Notes under the pieces: model-generated
Told to the model about the DNA's origin: nothing
The model's database searches: none
What the model saw: the letters and a program-made list of their open reading frames with translations, nothing else
Shown here: positions 1-8,508 of the stretch, one piece after another
Layout: every line of letters begins with the position of its first letter
Position numbering within the stretch: position 1 is the first letter of the stretch
Origin: Planctomycetota bacterium
Lineage (GTDB): Bacteria; Planctomycetota; Phycisphaerae; Phycisphaerales; SM1A02
Length of the DNA stretch: 36,015 bases
Direction of reading: 5' to 3'
Assembly (NCBI GenBank): GCA_026386795.1
Contig: JAPLMU010000124.1
Location: 1-36,015 of the forward strand
Translations under genes and position numbers: made by a program

Positions 1-726
1 CAAGGCGCCCCACTGACGCCGCTTGCCGATTGGATTCTCTTTCGCACTGCTCACCCACGCACCATCATCAACCTTGGTGGCTTTGCGAACGCCACATTCC
101 TTTCCGCTGATGACGGCCGCTCGCACACTCAACAAGTCTCGGCCATTCTTGGAGCCGACCTCTGCGCTTGCAATCAACTGCTTGACCACGCCGCGCGCAT
201 CGCGATCGGCAATCCATATGACGCAGGCGGCGCGGTCGCAGCCACCGGCACCCGTAACGATTCTGCATTCACAGAACTCCGCACACTCTTGACTCCTCGC
301 GCCGACGGTCGCAGCCTCGGCACTGGCGATGAGTTCTTCGCATGGGTCGATCGCTACGCGCACCATCTTGCGCCCGCCGATCTTCTTGCCACTGCAGCCG
401 ACGCGACCGGCGATGCGATCGGTTCCGCGCTCCGCGCGTCAGGCACAGGCGATGCCGTTGTCGCTGGCGGCGGCGCGCACCACGCGCGCCTCTGCGCAGC
501 CATCGAACGCGCCGCCAACTGCCCGGTGATTTCGTCAGCCGAGTTGGGCGTACCCGTTTCCTGCCGTGAGGCACTCGAATGGGCGATTCTGGGCGCGCTC
601 GCCGCTGACGGGCTCGATATCGCGCTTCCAGCAGTGACCCATCGCTCGTCCGTCAGCTTCTTGCCCTCGGGAACATGGATTCGCAGCAGCGATCCGATCT
701 TGCCGCCTACCCTGAACGTGACCTGA
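1..726 (+). CDS. anmK: Anhydro-N-acetylmuramic acid kinase, 3' part
   Basis: This frame is open from the first base of the window to a TGA at 724-726, so the start lies outside. AnmK phosphorylates and opens 1,6-anhydro-MurNAc to MurNAc-6-phosphate in cytoplasmic recycling of the peptidoglycan wall. The visible 241 residues match the C-terminal two thirds of the family: QGAPLTPLADW at the window edge, then INLGGFANATF (the nucleotide-binding LNIGGIAN-type motif), a GADLCACNQLLD segment where most family members have DTGPGN.LID, DAGGAVAATG, VVAGGGAHH, and the C-terminal REALEWAILGALA. The DTGPGN-type motif is clearly altered, which I take as lineage variation. The gene ends 71 bases before the response regulator start and need not be functionally tied to it. 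Confidence 0.85.
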   Translation, partial: QGAPLTPLADWILFRTAHPRTIINLGGFANATFLSADDGRSHTQQVSAILGADLCACNQLLDHAARIAIGNPYDAGGAVAATGTRNDSAFTELRTLLTPRADGRSLGTGDEFFAWVDRYAHHLAPADLLATAADATGDAIGSALRASGTGDAVVAGGGAHHARLCAAIERAANCPVISSAELGVPVSCREALEWAILGALAADGLDIALPAVTHRSSVSFLPSGTWIRSSDPILPPTLNVT

Positions 727-797
727 ACACTGCCGCGGCACACTGCGCGCCAGAACTGAATTCGAACCTTGTACACCCGGACCCGGAAGCAAACACC

Positions 798-1511
798 ATG
801 GCAAAGCCATCCGTCCTAATTGTTGAAGACGAGCCAGACATCGCCGAGCTGATCCGCTTCCATTGCGACCGCGAAGGAATGGAAGCCCGCACCGTTGGCA
901 CTGGAAAGGTTGCGCTTGATCAAGTCAAGCGCGAAACGCCAGACCTCTTAATTCTTGACCTCATGCTTCCCGATATCGGCGGCCTCGAAATCTGCCGACG
1001 TCTCAAGCAGTGGCCAGAGACGCGCGAACTTCCCATCGTCATGGTGACCGCGAAGGGCGAAGAGACAGACATCGTGACAGGTCTTGAGATCGGCGCCGAT
1101 GACTATGTTGTCAAGCCGTTCAGTCCACGGATTCTGATGGCCCGTGTCCGCGCCGTGCTCCGTCGCAAGTTGGATGAACAGAACACCGCCGCTGACAATC
1201 GCCTTGAGCGACTCGATCGCCGTTTGGTCATCGACCCCGATCGCCATGTTGTGAGCGTCGATGGCAACGTGACTGAACTCACCGTCACCGAGTTCGGGAT
1301 TCTGAATCACTTGGCGCAACGCCCCGGATTCGTTCGCACCCGAGATCAAATCATCGCGGCCGTCCACGGTCGAAATGTCATCCTCTCGAGCCGAACCATC
1401 GACGTCCACGTCACTGCGCTGCGCAAGAAACTCGGCGAACTCGCCGGCTGCGTCGAAACGGTGCGTGGCGTCGGATATCGGTTCGGAGAATCCCTCGTCG
1501 CCGTCGAGTAG
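798..1511 (+). CDS. phoB: PhoB-like response regulator (OmpR family)
   Basis: A 237-residue two-component response regulator. The N-terminal receiver domain (about 1-120) shows the acidic pair VEDE at 9-12, the phosphoacceptor Asp54 in LILDLMLPDIGG and the conserved Lys in DDYVVKPFS. The C-terminal winged-helix domain (about 140-237) has TVTEFGILNHLAQRPG, a recognition segment SSRTIDVHVTALRKKLG and the closing VRGVGYRF. The frame is open further upstream, but the ATG at 798 gives the normal MAKPSVLIVEDE opening and avoids overlap with the kinase gene before it. The adjoining PhoR-like kinase and pst-phoU genes make it the likely phosphate-starvation regulator; that role is from context plus family, as no Pho box could be identified. 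Confidence 0.9.
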   Translation: MAKPSVLIVEDEPDIAELIRFHCDREGMEARTVGTGKVALDQVKRETPDLLILDLMLPDIGGLEICRRLKQWPETRELPIVMVTAKGEETDIVTGLEIGADDYVVKPFSPRILMARVRAVLRRKLDEQNTAADNRLERLDRRLVIDPDRHVVSVDGNVTELTVTEFGILNHLAQRPGFVRTRDQIIAAVHGRNVILSSRTIDVHVTALRKKLGELAGCVETVRGVGYRFGESLVAVE

Positions 1512-1525
1512 CGTTCCACGCATTC

Positions 1526-2902
1526 ATGCAGCCCACCACGGAAGCAGCTTCGTATTTCGTGCCATGTGTTCTGGCCTCACTCGCAGCCGTCGCCTGCGGA
1601 ACTCTGCTTGCAATCATGATATTTCAGCGCCGCGCTGAGCATCGTCGCATCGCGGCGGCACTCGGCGCACTCGGCGGATACGAATCGAATCCAGTGCGCG
1701 GAGCTCGAGCGGCGGCAGACGAAGCCATTCGACTCGACGGTGCACTCAAAGAACTACGAGCGATCTTGGCGACTGCTCCGGTAGGAATCGTTGCGCTTGA
1801 CTCCATCGACCGCATCGTGACTATCAACCCTGCCGCAGTACGGCTCTTGGATGCAGGTGACCGCCCTGCCGAGGGTCGCCTGCTCATTGAAATCGTTCGC
1901 AGTCCCGACCTTGAAACGCTCATTGCAAGCGCCCGCGAAACCGGTCGCCGCGCAGAGGCCGAATTGCCGTTCTCTGCTGCCGGCGGCGAACGCCGTGCAG
2001 GCTGCTCGGTGGTTCCGCTTTCGCGCGATGTTGGAAACGCGCAACTTCTCCTCGTCCTTGAAGACCGCACGGAGCTGCGCCGTTTGGAATCGCTGCGCAC
2101 GGAATTCGTTGCAAATGTAAGCCACGAACTCCGCACCCCCATCACTTCCATTCGCGGCTATGCAGAAACCCTTGCAGAGAACTTCGAACTTCCGCCCGAC
2201 GCTGCGCGCTTCTCGCAAACTATTGCACGGAGCGCCAGCCGCCTCGGCGCCATCATCGATGACCTGCTGCTGCTCTCTTCGCTCGAAGATCCATCAGCCC
2301 GCCGCGACATCACTAACACGCCAGTCCGCATCGCCGGCATCGTCGCGGAAGCGGTCGAGCAAGTCACCCCTGCCGCCAACGAAAAACGCCTCGCGATCGA
2401 TGTCACCGTCGACCCCTCACTCTGGGTGATGGGAAGCGCGGGACTCCTCGCGCACGCAGTTGCCAACCTGGTCTCCAATGCAGCCAAGTACGGACCCGCC
2501 GATTCCCGAATCACGGTCACCGCCGCTGCCGAGGCTGGCTACGCAGTCATCTCCGTCTCCGATCACGGTCCGGGCATCCCAGAGATTCACCGCGAACGAC
2601 TCTTTGAGCGTTTCTACCGAGTCGATCGCGCCCGCAGCCGCGACTCAGGGGGAACAGGCCTCGGTCTCGCGATCGTCAAACATGTTGCCATGGTTCATGG
2701 CGGGTACGCAGGCGTGGAAAGCCGAACGGATGCCAACCATGGCAGCACGTTCCGGATCCGAATGCCGCTCGCCACTGACCGCGGCGGCAAGAACCTGCCG
2801 ATGGCGACCACGCCCGCGACCCCCGCAAGTTCGATGCAAACACAATCTGAACATAGCGCCGGGACACTGCCCACTGCCCCAGCATCCCGCCGGACTGCCT
2901 GA
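1526..2902 (+). CDS. phoR: PhoR-like sensor histidine kinase
   Basis: A 458-residue membrane histidine kinase. One hydrophobic segment (about residues 10-33) anchors it, followed by a linker helix, a PAS-like domain (about 75-185, starting LRAILATAPVGIVALDSIDRIVTINPAA), a HisKA dimerisation domain with the H-box FVANVSHELRTPITSIRGYAETL (phosphoacceptor His200), and a HATPase domain with an N-box (HAVANLVSNAAKYGP), G1 (VSDHGPGIP) and G2 (GGTGLGLAIVKHV). A Pro/Ala/Thr/Ser-rich tail of roughly 35 residues follows the catalytic domain. It begins 14 bases after the regulator stop. With only one membrane segment and no sizeable extracytoplasmic domain, it probably senses phosphate through the Pst transporter and PhoU, as in E. 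coli; this is inference from family and neighbourhood. Confidence 0.9.
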   Translation: MQPTTEAASYFVPCVLASLAAVACGTLLAIMIFQRRAEHRRIAAALGALGGYESNPVRGARAAADEAIRLDGALKELRAILATAPVGIVALDSIDRIVTINPAAVRLLDAGDRPAEGRLLIEIVRSPDLETLIASARETGRRAEAELPFSAAGGERRAGCSVVPLSRDVGNAQLLLVLEDRTELRRLESLRTEFVANVSHELRTPITSIRGYAETLAENFELPPDAARFSQTIARSASRLGAIIDDLLLLSSLEDPSARRDITNTPVRIAGIVAEAVEQVTPAANEKRLAIDVTVDPSLWVMGSAGLLAHAVANLVSNAAKYGPADSRITVTAAAEAGYAVISVSDHGPGIPEIHRERLFERFYRVDRARSRDSGGTGLGLAIVKHVAMVHGGYAGVESRTDANHGSTFRIRMPLATDRGGKNLPMATTPATPASSMQTQSEHSAGTLPTAPASRRTA

Positions 2903-2952
2903 AGAAACACGCGTCGAATAATCGAGTTTGACACTATCTGAACGAGAACCAC

Positions 2953-3960
2953 ATGAACCACATCCGAGCAACCACCCTCTTCCTCGCAGCCGCCGTTCTG
3001 GTGTCACTCGCAGCAGCACCAACGACCCCGAGCCAAGACACCAAGAGTCTCAAAGGCATCGTCCGCGTTGATGGATCGTCCACGGTCTATCTGATTGCCG
3101 AAGCAGTTGCGGAAGAATTCTCAAAGATTGCACCCGGGGTGAATGTCACCGTCGGCATGTCCGGGACTGGCGGCGGTTTCAAGCGTTTCGGTAACGGCGA
3201 GACCGACATTTCCAATGCCTCACGCGGCATCAAGAAGACCGAGATTGAGGCGTGCAAGAGCCACAAGATCGAGTTCATTGAACTCCCCGTTGCATTTGAC
3301 GGCCTGACCATCGTGACGAACAAGGAAAATACGTGGGCAAAGCAGCTGTCCATAGCACAGATCAAGAAGATCTTCGCCTCCTCAGGTGCGGCCAAGACTT
3401 GGAAGGACGTTGATGCCTCGTGGCCCGACGAAGCCATCAAGATCTACTCCCCAGGAACCGACAGCGGCACCTTTGACTACTTCAAGGAAGTCACCGTCGG
3501 CAAGGAAGGCAAGATCCGCTCCGATATCAGCGTGAGCGAAGATGACAACGTGATCGTGCGCGCCGTCGAAGGCGACAAGAACGCCATCGGATTCTTTGGC
3601 TACGCGTACTTTGTCGAGAATCAAAGCAAGTTGAATGCCGTCAAAGTCGTCAACCCAAAGACTGGCGCCGCGGTTGGTCCATCCCCTGCCACCATTGAAG
3701 ATGCCAGCTACGCGCCATTCAGCCGACCACTATTCATCTACGTGAACAAGGCCTCGCTGGCCAAGCCGGCGGTGGCTGCATACGCCGCATTCGCTCTTGA
3801 AAATGGAGCCAAGCTTGCTACCGAAGTTGGCTATGTCAAGCTTCCTGCCATCATGTACGACCGCGCCAAAGCCAATCTCGCCGCGACGAAACTTGGAACG
3901 CAAATGCTTGACGACAACGGCATGGAACGCATGGGTGTTCTTGCAGATATTTATAAGTAA
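2953..3960 (+). CDS. pstS: Phosphate ABC transporter substrate-binding protein PstS
   Basis: A 335-residue periplasmic phosphate-binding protein that delivers phosphate to the PstCA channel. A signal peptide covers about residues 1-25 (MNHIRATTLFLAAAVLVSLAAA). The mature part carries family motifs: VRVDGSSTVYLIAEAVAEEF, the phosphate-contact loop VGMSGTGGGFKRFGNGETDISNASRGIK, then IYSPGTDSGTFDYF and the IGFFGYAYF segment. The protein resembles the long Planctomycetes/cyanobacterial type rather than the E. coli type. There is no Cys at the signal cleavage region, so it is probably soluble rather than a lipoprotein. It lies 50 bases after phoR and 84 bases before pstC; a stem-loop sits in the latter gap and could set higher pstS mRNA levels. 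Confidence 0.93.
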   Translation: MNHIRATTLFLAAAVLVSLAAAPTTPSQDTKSLKGIVRVDGSSTVYLIAEAVAEEFSKIAPGVNVTVGMSGTGGGFKRFGNGETDISNASRGIKKTEIEACKSHKIEFIELPVAFDGLTIVTNKENTWAKQLSIAQIKKIFASSGAAKTWKDVDASWPDEAIKIYSPGTDSGTFDYFKEVTVGKEGKIRSDISVSEDDNVIVRAVEGDKNAIGFFGYAYFVENQSKLNAVKVVNPKTGAAVGPSPATIEDASYAPFSRPLFIYVNKASLAKPAVAAYAAFALENGAKLATEVGYVKLPAIMYDRAKANLAATKLGTQMLDDNGMERMGVLADIYK

Positions 3961-3969
3961 TCGGCGCCA

Positions 3970-3997
3970 GCGCTCCACCCACCAACCAGTGGGGCGC
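3970..3997 (+). promoter_or_regulatory. Stem-loop between pstS and pstC
   Basis: GCGCTCCAC (3970-3978) pairs with GTGGGGCGC (3989-3997) around a 10-base loop, giving a 9-bp stem with one T-G wobble. No T-run follows, so it is not a standard intrinsic terminator. Such hairpins behind the binding-protein gene of ABC operons commonly protect the upstream message or cause partial termination, which would raise binding protein over permease. That role is inferred from position. Confidence 0.6.
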
Positions 3998-4044
3998 ACC
4001 ACGCTGTCGTCCTCTCCACCGGTTGCGAATGCCCTGCTGAAACT

Positions 4045-5016
4045 ATGTCGAACGCCGCCGAAATCTCAGCAGCAGCCATTCGAGCAGCGGCGGCCAACCG
4101 ACGTGGGATTGCGCGTTCAAGAGCAGCTCGTATTGGCACTGAGCGGATCATTCGCGGGACGCTCCTTGCCTGCGCACTGCTGTCAATCGTGACTACGTTC
4201 ACCATTCTGGTGATCCTGCTTGCGCAAAGCGTTTCATTCTTTGCCATGCCGCAAGTCTCAGTATGGGAATTCTTCACGGGCACCACGTGGGCCCCACTCT
4301 TGGGCGAAGAGAAGCACTTCGGCATCTGGCCACTGATTGCAGGAACGCTCCTCGTCACTTCCATCGCGGCGGCATTCGCTCTTCCGGTTGGGCTGATCGT
4401 CGCCGTCTACCTGAGCGAATACGCGCCATCGCGCGTGCGTTCCATTCTGAAGCCAGTTCTTGAAGTACTTGCCGGCATCCCAACCGTTGTCTATGGATTC
4501 TTCGCGCTTGCCGTGATCACCCCGTTCCTGCACGATCACATAAGCGAGTCGTTTGGAACGTTCAACGCACTCGGCGCAGGGCTCGCTGTTGGAATCATGA
4601 TCCTGCCGATCGTTGCAAGCCTCTCCGAGGACGCGCTCCGAGCGGTGCCGCGTAGCCTGCGCGATGCGGCGTTTGCAATGGGCGGTACGCGCTTCGATGT
4701 CAGCGCCAGGGTGGTTGTTCCGGCGGCGCTAAGCGGAATCGTCGCGAGTTGGTTGCTCGCTATCACGCGCGCCATCGGCGAGACCATGATCGTGGCGCTC
4801 GCTGCTGGCGGGCTCGCGCGCATGACGCTCAATCCAGCGGATGAAGTGCAGACCATGACTGCGTACATGGTGCAGATCTTCACCGGCGACGCACCCGCGT
4901 ATGGAATTGAATACAAGTCGAGCTTCGCAGTCGCCACTGTGCTCTTTGTGATCACGCTTGCACTCACTATGGCAGGCAATCTCTTCCTGCGCGCCTTCCG
5001 CGAGGAATACGAGTGA
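4045..5016 (+). CDS. pstC: Phosphate ABC transporter permease PstC
   Basis: A 323-residue inner-membrane permease, one half of the phosphate channel. Hydrophobic segments are visible at about 33-60 (LLACALLSIVTTFTILVILL), 95-125, 135-165, 180-200, 235-260 and 290-315, the usual six of the family. The permease coupling loop is present as EDALRAVPRSLRDAAFAMGGTRFDV, which contacts the ATPase, followed by LAITRAIGETMIVALAAGG, the conserved RAIGE motif of PstC/PstA. The N-terminal approximately 30 residues are Arg/Ala rich and cytoplasmic. Its TGA overlaps the pstA start by one base, so translation is likely coupled. Confidence 0.93.
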   Translation: MSNAAEISAAAIRAAAANRRGIARSRAARIGTERIIRGTLLACALLSIVTTFTILVILLAQSVSFFAMPQVSVWEFFTGTTWAPLLGEEKHFGIWPLIAGTLLVTSIAAAFALPVGLIVAVYLSEYAPSRVRSILKPVLEVLAGIPTVVYGFFALAVITPFLHDHISESFGTFNALGAGLAVGIMILPIVASLSEDALRAVPRSLRDAAFAMGGTRFDVSARVVVPAALSGIVASWLLAITRAIGETMIVALAAGGLARMTLNPADEVQTMTAYMVQIFTGDAPAYGIEYKSSFAVATVLFVITLALTMAGNLFLRAFREEYE

Positions 5017-6011
5017 TGCACTCTCTCAGAGCACAAGCGCAGTCCAACACCCGGCGCCGGTCGCCGGGAGAGATTGTTGCGGCGGCGGCTCCCGCATCAC
5101 AGTTGGCTCGTCGCGTCGTTGATCGGGGGTTTCTCGCCCTCTGCATCGTGTTCACCGGACTTGCAGTGGTGATCTTGGGAATCCTCCTTGTCACTATCTG
5201 GCAAGACGGACACACGCGGCTCTCCTGGCAATTCCTCAATTCATTTGCGAGCCGCCGCACCGAAGAGGCCGGCGTGCGCGCACCAATGTGGGGCAGCATC
5301 TGGGCGTGCGTGATCTGCGCACTCGCCGCGGTTCCGATTGGTGTGGGAACCGCCATCTACTTGGAAGAATTTTCCAAACGCTCCCGCTTTCGAAGTTTCA
5401 TCCAACTCAACATCGCCAACCTCGCAGGCGTTCCCTCGATTGTCTACGGAATCCTTGGGCTCACTGCGTTCGCGCGCGCTTTCGGTTCGGCGAGTACTGA
5501 TAGCCCCATTACGATCGGGCAACCTGAATCCTTCTTTTATCTACAGCTTCCGTTTGGTCACGGGGTGCTCGCCGGCGGACTGACATTGATGCTTGTTGTG
5601 CTACCGATCATCATCGTGTCCAGCCAAGAAGCACTTCGATCGGTTCCCCGCAGTTTGCGCACCGCCTCGCTTGCGCTCGGCGGAACGCAGTGGCAAACCA
5701 CGTGGAACATCACACTTCCGGCATCGATCCCCATGATCATGACTGGTGCCATTTTGGCCATGAGCCGCGCCATTGGTGAAGCCGCGCCCATTCTGGTGCT
5801 TGGCGTGCCGCTCTTTATTCGCACAACGCCGATCAACCTCATGAGCGACTTCACCGTCCTCCCTCTGCAGATCTACAATTGGTCCATGCGCCAGCAGTCG
5901 GGATTCCATGAACTCGCGGCCGCTGCCATCATTGTGTTACTCGCCGTCCTTCTCACCCTCAACGCTGTGGCTGTGATCATCCGCCATCGCCTGCAGCGTG
6001 CCGCCAGCTGA
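5016..6011 (+). CDS. pstA: Phosphate ABC transporter permease PstA
   Basis: A 331-residue inner-membrane permease that pairs with PstC. Hydrophobic stretches occur at about 45-70 ([20 protein letters not shown]), 95-120, 135-160, 190-215, 245-270 and 295-325. The ATPase-contact loop is [27 protein letters not shown] and the RAIGE motif appears as [15 protein letters not shown]. The start chosen is the ATG at 5016, forming a TGATG junction with pstC; a GTG one codon earlier (5013) is also in frame and cannot be excluded. A 40-residue polar N-terminus precedes the first membrane segment, longer than in E. coli PstA. Confidence 0.92.
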   Translation: MHSLRAQAQSNTRRRSPGEIVAAAAPASQLARRVVDRGFLALCIVFTGLAVVILGILLVTIWQDGHTRLSWQFLNSFASRRTEEAGVRAPMWGSIWACVICALAAVPIGVGTAIYLEEFSKRSRFRSFIQLNIANLAGVPSIVYGILGLTAFARAFGSASTDSPITIGQPESFFYLQLPFGHGVLAGGLTLMLVVLPIIIVSSQEALRSVPRSLRTASLALGGTQWQTTWNITLPASIPMIMTGAILAMSRAIGEAAPILVLGVPLFIRTTPINLMSDFTVLPLQIYNWSMRQQSGFHELAAAAIIVLLAVLLTLNAVAVIIRHRLQRAAS

Positions 6012-6030
6012 TGCAACTTTAAGCATTCCC

Positions 6031-6888
6031 ATGACGACCCCTGCCAACGCACCCCCGCCACTGAATGTTGACATCAAGCCGCCGACGCTTGCAGTGGCAG
6101 TCAGCACTGCCGTCGGCAGTGAAAATCAGCCCGAAGAAATCGCGATCCGCGCGCACGGGCTCAACAGTTGGTACGGCACTGTGCAAGCACTGAAGAGCAT
6201 CTCCCTTGAGATTCCAAAGTGCCGCGTCACGGCATTGATCGGCCCGTCCGGCTGCGGCAAGAGCACATTCCTCCGCTGCATGAACCGGATGAACGACCCC
6301 ATCCCAGGAGCGCGCGCATCCGGCATCCTGACCCTGTACGGCGATGACCTACTCGCCCGATCACTCGATGTGGTTGAACTGCGCCGCCGCGTCGGCATGG
6401 TGTTCCAGAAGCCGAATCCATTCACAAAGTCGATCTACGACAATGTTGCTTTCGGCCCGCGCCTGCACCGGTCTTTCCGCCGCACTGATCTTGACGAGCT
6501 CGTGGAGAACTCGCTCCGCGCTGCAGCGCTCTGGGACGAGGTGAAGGATCGCCTGAAATCAAGTGCGCTCGGTCTTTCGGGCGGTCAGCAGCAGCGCCTG
6601 TGCATTGCGCGCGCCATCGCCGTTGGCCCGGAAGTCCTACTCATGGATGAACCATGTTCGGCGCTTGATCCCAGGTCAACCGCCAGCATTGAGCAACTCA
6701 TCCGAGAGCTTGAAACCAACTACACGATTGTGATCGTTACCCACAACATGCAACAGGCAGCACGCGTCAGCGACCGCACTGCGTTCTTCTTTGAAGGCAC
6801 GTTGGTGGAATGCGGAAGCACCGATCGCATCTTTACAAATCCCGCCAACAAGCAGACCGAGGACTACGTCTCCGGTCGCTTCGGCTGA
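6031..6888 (+). CDS. pstB: Phosphate ABC transporter ATPase PstB
   Basis: A 285-residue cytoplasmic ATPase driving phosphate import. Walker A is GPSGCGKST (71-79), the Q-loop is MVFQKPNPF with the typical PstB wording, the ABC signature is LSGGQQQRL, Walker B is [13 protein letters not shown] and the switch His is in [14 protein letters not shown]. The closing [19 protein letters not shown] is diagnostic of PstB. An N-terminal Pro/Ala/Val-rich extension of about 35 residues precedes the ABC domain. The frame opens at a GTG inside pstA (5998), but the ATG at 6031, 19 bases after the pstA stop, gives a cleaner start. E. coli PstB is about 257 residues, so the excess is this extension. Confidence 0.94.
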   Translation: MTTPANAPPPLNVDIKPPTLAVAVSTAVGSENQPEEIAIRAHGLNSWYGTVQALKSISLEIPKCRVTALIGPSGCGKSTFLRCMNRMNDPIPGARASGILTLYGDDLLARSLDVVELRRRVGMVFQKPNPFTKSIYDNVAFGPRLHRSFRRTDLDELVENSLRAAALWDEVKDRLKSSALGLSGGQQQRLCIARAIAVGPEVLLMDEPCSALDPRSTASIEQLIRELETNYTIVIVTHNMQQAARVSDRTAFFFEGTLVECGSTDRIFTNPANKQTEDYVSGRFG

Positions 6889-6913
6889 TTGCACGCTAAC
6901 CTGAGTACGAACA

Positions 6914-7570
6914 ATGGCAATTGACCTTCAGTCCCAGATCGTAAGCCTTCGCCGCAGCCTGTTGGCAATGGGCTCCGCAACCGAGCGGCGCCTCGCGCTC
7001 ACTGCACGTGGTCTAGTGCAGTGCGACATTGCGGCCGCCGAAGAAGTCAAGGCAGGCGACTCCGAAATTGACAACATGGAAGTGGAGCTTGAATCGCAAT
7101 GCATGCGCATTCTTGCCCTCGGCGCACCAGTTGCGCACGACCTTCGTTTCGTACTCAGCGTTGTGAGGATTTCCAGTGACTTTGAGCGAATCGCCGACCT
7201 CAGCCGTGGTATCTGCAAGAAGGTGATTCGCTGGTCTGCGGGCAACGGGCCAACCGAGGTGCCCGGGGCACTCGCCGACATGGCCAGCGCAGCCCAGGCC
7301 ATGCTCGCCGAGGTACTGAGTGCCCTCTCAGACGAAGATACGGAACGCTGCCACGAAGTTCGCCGGGCAGACCGACGCGTCGACGCACTCAACAAGGAAG
7401 TAGTGGCTGCCTCACGGCAACTGATTCAGGAAGATGTTTCGCGCACCGCGGAGGCGATCGACATGATGCAGATTGCGCAGCGGCTCGAACGCATCGCTGA
7501 CATCACCACCAACATCGCCGAAGACGTGATCTTCCTTGTCGATGGCCGAATCGCTCGGCACGGAGAATGA
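6914..7570 (+). CDS. phoU: Phosphate uptake regulator PhoU
   Basis: A 218-residue all-helical cytoplasmic protein with two PhoU repeats. Each carries the acidic metal-cluster motif: RISSDFERIADLSRGICKKV in the first and QIAQRLERIADITTNIAEDVIFLVDG in the second (family motif E.D.ERIGD). PhoU restrains PstB/PhoR signalling when phosphate is sufficient. It starts 25 bases after pstB and closes the operon; a hairpin immediately downstream may terminate transcription. Length and motif spacing are normal for the family. Confidence 0.94.
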   Translation: MAIDLQSQIVSLRRSLLAMGSATERRLALTARGLVQCDIAAAEEVKAGDSEIDNMEVELESQCMRILALGAPVAHDLRFVLSVVRISSDFERIADLSRGICKKVIRWSAGNGPTEVPGALADMASAAQAMLAEVLSALSDEDTERCHEVRRADRRVDALNKEVVAASRQLIQEDVSRTAEAIDMMQIAQRLERIADITTNIAEDVIFLVDGRIARHGE

Positions 7571-7616
7571 CGGACTCGGGCGCGTTTCGGCGAATTCGCC
7601 CTAAACCAGTCCGTTT
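7571..7616 (+). terminator. Possible terminator after phoU
   Basis: CGGACT (7571-7576) pairs with AGTCCG (7608-7613), and GGCG (7579-7582) with CGCC (7597-7600) inside it; a perfect palindrome GGCGAATTCGCC (7589-7600) is an alternative inner fold. A short TTT follows the stem. It sits directly after the phoU stop, where the operon would be expected to end. The T-run is too short for a confident intrinsic terminator. Confidence 0.4.
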
Positions 7617-7740
7617 CATGCAAATTGCGCTGTGCCGCGACCCCCGTGGCAACTCCGATAATCCGAATCGAACCTTTTAAACGCACCCCCTCCCGCCGCG
7701 CGGGGATTTGGTTACACTACGCGGCTCCTCGGAAACAGCC

Positions 7741-7875
7741 ATGCATTACCCGCACAGAATTAGTCGCATCAAGAAGGTCCGCAAGATTGGCTTCCGAGCT
7801 CGTATGAAAACGAGCAAGGGGCGTGCGATCTTGAATCGCAAGCGTCGTGTGGGTCGCAAGATTCAAGTGCGCTGA
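7741..7875 (+). CDS. rpmH: 50S ribosomal protein L34
   Basis: A 44-residue, strongly basic protein. The core GFRARMKTSKGRAILNRKRR followed by VGRK matches the L34 consensus GFRARM.T..GR..L..RR..GR.; the N-terminus MHYPHRISRIKKVRK replaces the common MKRTYQPS opening, a variant I associate with Planctomycetes from memory. L34 is part of the large ribosomal subunit. The ATG at 7741 is the only plausible start; a TACACT hexamer at 7713-7718 could be a -10 element. In most bacteria rnpA follows rpmH; here a shikimate kinase gene follows instead. Confidence 0.92.
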   Translation: MHYPHRISRIKKVRKIGFRARMKTSKGRAILNRKRRVGRKIQVR

Positions 7876-7879
7876 ACCC

Positions 7880-8491
7880 GTGACGCCCGACCCTGAGGCG
7901 CACCCAGCAACTCAATTCAATCAGAGCCCGAGCACAGACATTGGTCACGGTGCTCGGAGTCTTCGCATTGTTCTGATTGGCCTGCGCGGATCTGGGAAGA
8001 CCACCCTCGGCAGATTGCTTGCGGAGAGGCTTCAGACTCAGTTCATCGATCTTGATGATGTCACCGTTGCCCGTTCCGAGCAGGCATCCGTCAGCGCCAT
8101 GTTCCATTCCATTGGCGAACCGGCATTCCGGGCTGCTGAATGCGCGGCTCTGGAGCATGTCTTGAGCGTCGCTTCTACTTCCGGCGCGGTGATTGCGCTC
8201 GGCGGCGGAACGCCAAGCACGCCGGAGGCGCGCGCCCTTCTTCAAGCAGCTCGTGCCGCCGGGACCATTCGAATCATTCTGTTGGAAGCCCCGCCCGAAA
8301 CACTCGGCGCGCGATTGGCATTGGATCCAGGCGACCGACCACTCCTTGCCGGCGGTTCCTTCGCGGAAGAAGCCGCGCTCCTTGGCGCGCGCCGCCTGCC
8401 GATCTACCGGGCGATGACCGATGCGGTGGTTTCCACGAGCGGCGACACCGCCGCGAACCTGGAAGTCCTCGCACGCGCCGCGGGGGAATGA
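7880..8491 (+). CDS. aroK: Shikimate kinase
   Basis: About 203 residues. Shikimate kinase phosphorylates shikimate at O3 with ATP in aromatic amino acid synthesis. Motifs seen: Walker A GLRGSGKTTLGRLLAERL, FIDLDD (shikimate/Mg binding, normally D.D), GEPAFRAAECAALEHV (F-R-E motif), ALGGGTP (shikimate-binding GGG), the lid region DPGDRPLLAGGS, and RLPIYRAMTDAVV near the end. The GTG at 7880, 4 bases after rpmH, is taken as the start; an in-frame GTG at 7847 would overlap rpmH. The first roughly 35 residues are not conserved and the true start could be a little further in. Confidence 0.9.
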   Translation: MTPDPEAHPATQFNQSPSTDIGHGARSLRIVLIGLRGSGKTTLGRLLAERLQTQFIDLDDVTVARSEQASVSAMFHSIGEPAFRAAECAALEHVLSVASTSGAVIALGGGTPSTPEARALLQAARAAGTIRIILLEAPPETLGARLALDPGDRPLLAGGSFAEEAALLGARRLPIYRAMTDAVVSTSGDTAANLEVLARAAGE

Positions 8492-8508
8492 CTATCGATG
8501 CGATGTAG

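Noticed and set aside
2903-2952. Pho box upstream of pstS
   Set aside because: No pair of CTGTCAT-like direct repeats at 11-base spacing was found; TTTGACAC at about 2928 alone is not enough.
7650-7680. tRNA T-arm-like GAATCGAACC
   Set aside because: No acceptor or anticodon stem could be formed around it on either strand.
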